A stretch of 8,753 bases of DNA from Parvicella sp041583015 (GTDB lineage Bacteria > Bacteroidota > Bacteroidia > Flavobacteriales_D > Parvicellaceae). The DNA is taken from assembly GCA_041583015.1 (NCBI GenBank), contig JBFHGR010000125.1, positions 1-8,753 of the forward strand. The letters are read 5' to 3'. The position numbers were made by a program, and so were the translations under genes. Below, one piece after another: positions 7,139 through 8,753 of the stretch; positions within the stretch are counted from its first letter, which is position 1, and each line of letters begins with the position of its first letter. The notes beneath the pieces were generated by a model. That model saw only the letters and a program-made list of their open reading frames with translations. It did not search any database and was not told where the DNA came from.

Positions 7139-8658
7139 ACAATAATAAGGTCATATTATTCAACCCAAGAAGTTCTAATTCAAAACATAGGATTCCCAAT
7201 AGTATCCTTCAGGTTGGGGCTTCAATTCATGGTAAACATGAATACGTTTTTGTAGACGGAAACATGGAGTCGGATCCTTGGAGTGTGATCAAAAATTATT
7301 TAGCGTCAGGAGAGTTTAAGTTTTTTGGAAGCACAGTTATGCCAGGCCCTCAATTGAAAGAAGCGATACCTTTTAGTAAGAAAATAAGAGAAGAGTTTCC
7401 AGAAGTTGTGGTTGTTTGGGGTGGATATTTTGCTGCCAACCAATTTAAAACGGCATTAAATTCTGGGTTTGTTGATTATGTAATCAACGGTCCTGGTGAC
7501 GAAACATTTCCAGAGCTGTTAGATGTACTTGTTGGAAAGAGCGACACTGAACTGCATCAAATTAAAAACTTGATTTATAAAGATGAGAAGCAAGGTATCA
7601 TGAAAACAGCCAAAGCACCATTGGTAAATATGGACACCTTGCCTAAGCTTCCTTATGATTATTTCAACACTTTTTATCCTATTTCTAATTACTTAGGAAA
7701 GTCATTTTTAGGCAATTCTACTTTTTCCTATCATAGTAGTTTTGGCTGTCCGTTCACTTGTTCATTTTGTGCAGTTGTACCCATTTATAATGCTAAATGG
7801 AAAGGATTAAGCGCAGCCAACATGTATGATGATATTAAAAAAATGAAAGACCAACACGGCATTGATTGTGTAGAGTTTCATGACAATAATTTTTTTACGG
7901 CTAAAAAACGAGTAGTAGCATTCTCGGAATTAATAAAACATGACAACATTGTTTGGTGGGGAGAAGGTCGTATAGATACCATTGATAAATATACAGACGA
8001 TGAACTTCTTTTAATGAAGGACGCAGGTTGTAAAATGATCTTTTTGGGTGCTGAAACAGGAAATGATGAGGTGCTAAAACAAATGGATAAGGGTGGCACC
8101 CAAACTGGCGCACAAATAAAATCGTTTGCTGCTAGAATGGCAAAGATTGGCATCATTCCAGAAATGTCATTTGTTCTAGGTATGCCTGGACCGTCTAAAA
8201 AACAGGTGTGGAAGCAAATAGAAGAGGATATTAAGTTTATTAAAGAGATTAAAAATATCAATCCAGACACAGAAATAATTATTTATTTATATAGTCCGGT
8301 GCCGTCAGAAGGAACAGAACTCTATCAACAAATCACAGATGCGGGATTTAAGTTCCCTGAAAATTTGGAAGATTGGTTAAACCCTGTTTGGGAAAATTTT
8401 GACCTTAGAAAAAACCCGCTTACGCCTTGGCTAACACCAGCAATGGTAGACAGAATTAAAAATTTTGAAATTGTTTTAAACGGATACTATCCCACGGTGA
8501 CTGATTTTAGAATTAAGGGAGTAAAAAAAGCGATATTGAAATCTGTGGCATATTTGCGATATAAGACTGGTGTGTATAAATATCCATATGAAATAAAAGT
8601 ACTGCATAAGATATGGAAATACAGACAACCTGAGATTACAGGTTTTTATAAGGAATGA
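7135..8658 (+). CDS. B12-binding-type radical SAM protein, TTG start
   Basis: A 507-residue protein. The N-terminal Rossmann-like domain (about 4-160) includes KVILFNPRSS, VVVVWGGYFA (91-100) and GPGDETFPELL (119-129). The linker has LPKLPYDYF. The radical SAM core has FGCPFTCSFC with C205, C209 and C212, then FHDNNFF (248-254), LGAETGN (304-310) and a C-terminal region running to WKYRQPEITGFYKE. It is longer than, and clearly diverged from, the two minus-strand radical SAM proteins, with WGGYF instead of LGGPD. No DxHxxG is present, so cobalamin binding is inferred from domain type only. The start is TTG at 7135, overlapping the preceding TGA as TTGA. The next in-frame ATG is residue 44, which would delete the first strand, so TTG is well supported. 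Its end overlaps the next ATG. The reaction is unknown. Confidence 0.9.
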   Translation: MNNNKVILFNPRSSNSKHRIPNSILQVGASIHGKHEYVFVDGNMESDPWSVIKNYLASGEFKFFGSTVMPGPQLKEAIPFSKKIREEFPEVVVVWGGYFAANQFKTALNSGFVDYVINGPGDETFPELLDVLVGKSDTELHQIKNLIYKDEKQGIMKTAKAPLVNMDTLPKLPYDYFNTFYPISNYLGKSFLGNSTFSYHSSFGCPFTCSFCAVVPIYNAKWKGLSAANMYDDIKKMKDQHGIDCVEFHDNNFFTAKKRVVAFSELIKHDNIVWWGEGRIDTIDKYTDDELLLMKDAGCKMIFLGAETGNDEVLKQMDKGGTQTGAQIKSFAARMAKIGIIPEMSFVLGMPGPSKKQVWKQIEEDIKFIKEIKNINPDTEIIIYLYSPVPSEGTELYQQITDAGFKFPENLEDWLNPVWENFDLRKNPLTPWLTPAMVDRIKNFEIVLNGYYPTVTDFRIKGVKKAILKSVAYLRYKTGVYKYPYEIKVLHKIWKYRQPEITGFYKE

Positions 8659-8753
8659 GTCTTTGGAAAAAAATAACGCATCCTTATTTAAAGTGGCGCT
8701 ACTTTCAGCGTGCCAAAAAGCCGTATTTGTATCAATATAAGGAAGTAGAAATC
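8655..8753 (+). CDS. Unrecognised protein, first 33 codons only
   Basis: An open frame starts with ATG overlapping the TGA of the radical SAM gene (ATGA) and runs to the window edge. The visible N terminus is MSLWKKITHPYLKWRYFQ followed by RAKKPYLYQYKEVEI. It is basic and rich in aromatic residues, with no membrane helix or signal peptide. AAGGA sits immediately before the ATG, too close for a normal ribosome-binding site. The reading frame, coupling and lack of any stop support a real fourth gene of the operon. I do not recognise the family from so little sequence; another tailoring enzyme is a guess from context only. Confidence 0.6.
   Translation, partial: MSLWKKITHPYLKWRYFQRAKKPYLYQYKEVEI

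Noticed and set aside
7878..8270. Minus-strand open frame of 130 codons
   Set aside because: It is antisense to the radical SAM core at 7135-8658, and no start signal or family resemblance is visible.
1..8753. RiPP cluster, suggested by several radical SAM genes
   Set aside because: No precursor peptide frame, peptidase, RRE-like domain or SPASM-type cysteine-rich tail was seen. The radical SAM proteins have B12-type N-terminal domains and sit with glycan-type enzymes.

Overview
The window is AT-rich, densely packed DNA, most likely from a member of the Bacteroidota (Flavobacteriia-like). The grounds are the base composition, mostly absent Shine-Dalgarno signals, a TATATTTG box of the Bacteroidota -7 type, and protein families such as a GT-C transferase with the GFDGLYGQDSYEY signature. 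I cannot place it more finely. No rRNA, tRNA, CRISPR, insertion sequence or phage feature was seen.

Layout: two operons diverge from a gap of about 54 bases (5401-5454). The left operon runs on the minus strand from 5400 to beyond base 1. It encodes a nucleotidyltransferase, a radical SAM protein, a class I methyltransferase, a second radical SAM protein, a second methyltransferase, and the start of a multispanning GT-C glycosyltransferase cut by the window edge. The right operon runs on the plus strand from 5455 to the right edge. It encodes a PAPS-type sulfotransferase, a methyltransferase-like protein with a degenerate cofactor site, a third radical SAM protein, and the first 33 codons of an unrecognised gene. 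Within each operon the genes overlap by 4-20 bases or abut, except for about 4 bases before the leftmost partial gene, so translation is probably coupled.

The whole window reads as one biosynthetic locus. All three radical SAM proteins have the B12-binding-type N-terminal fold followed by a CxxxCxxC radical SAM core, and each sits beside a SAM-methyltransferase-fold protein. The two minus-strand radical SAM genes are paralogues of each other. The methyltransferase at 183-911 and the methyltransferase-like protein at 6305-7138 are also paralogues, although they lie in opposite operons. With the nucleotidyltransferase, sulfotransferase and GT-C enzyme, this suggests building and decorating a glycan, glycolipid or other small molecule by radical C-methylation or rearrangement, methylation, sulfation and glycosyl transfer. 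The product cannot be named from this sequence. No precursor peptide, polyketide/peptide synthetase or transporter is visible.
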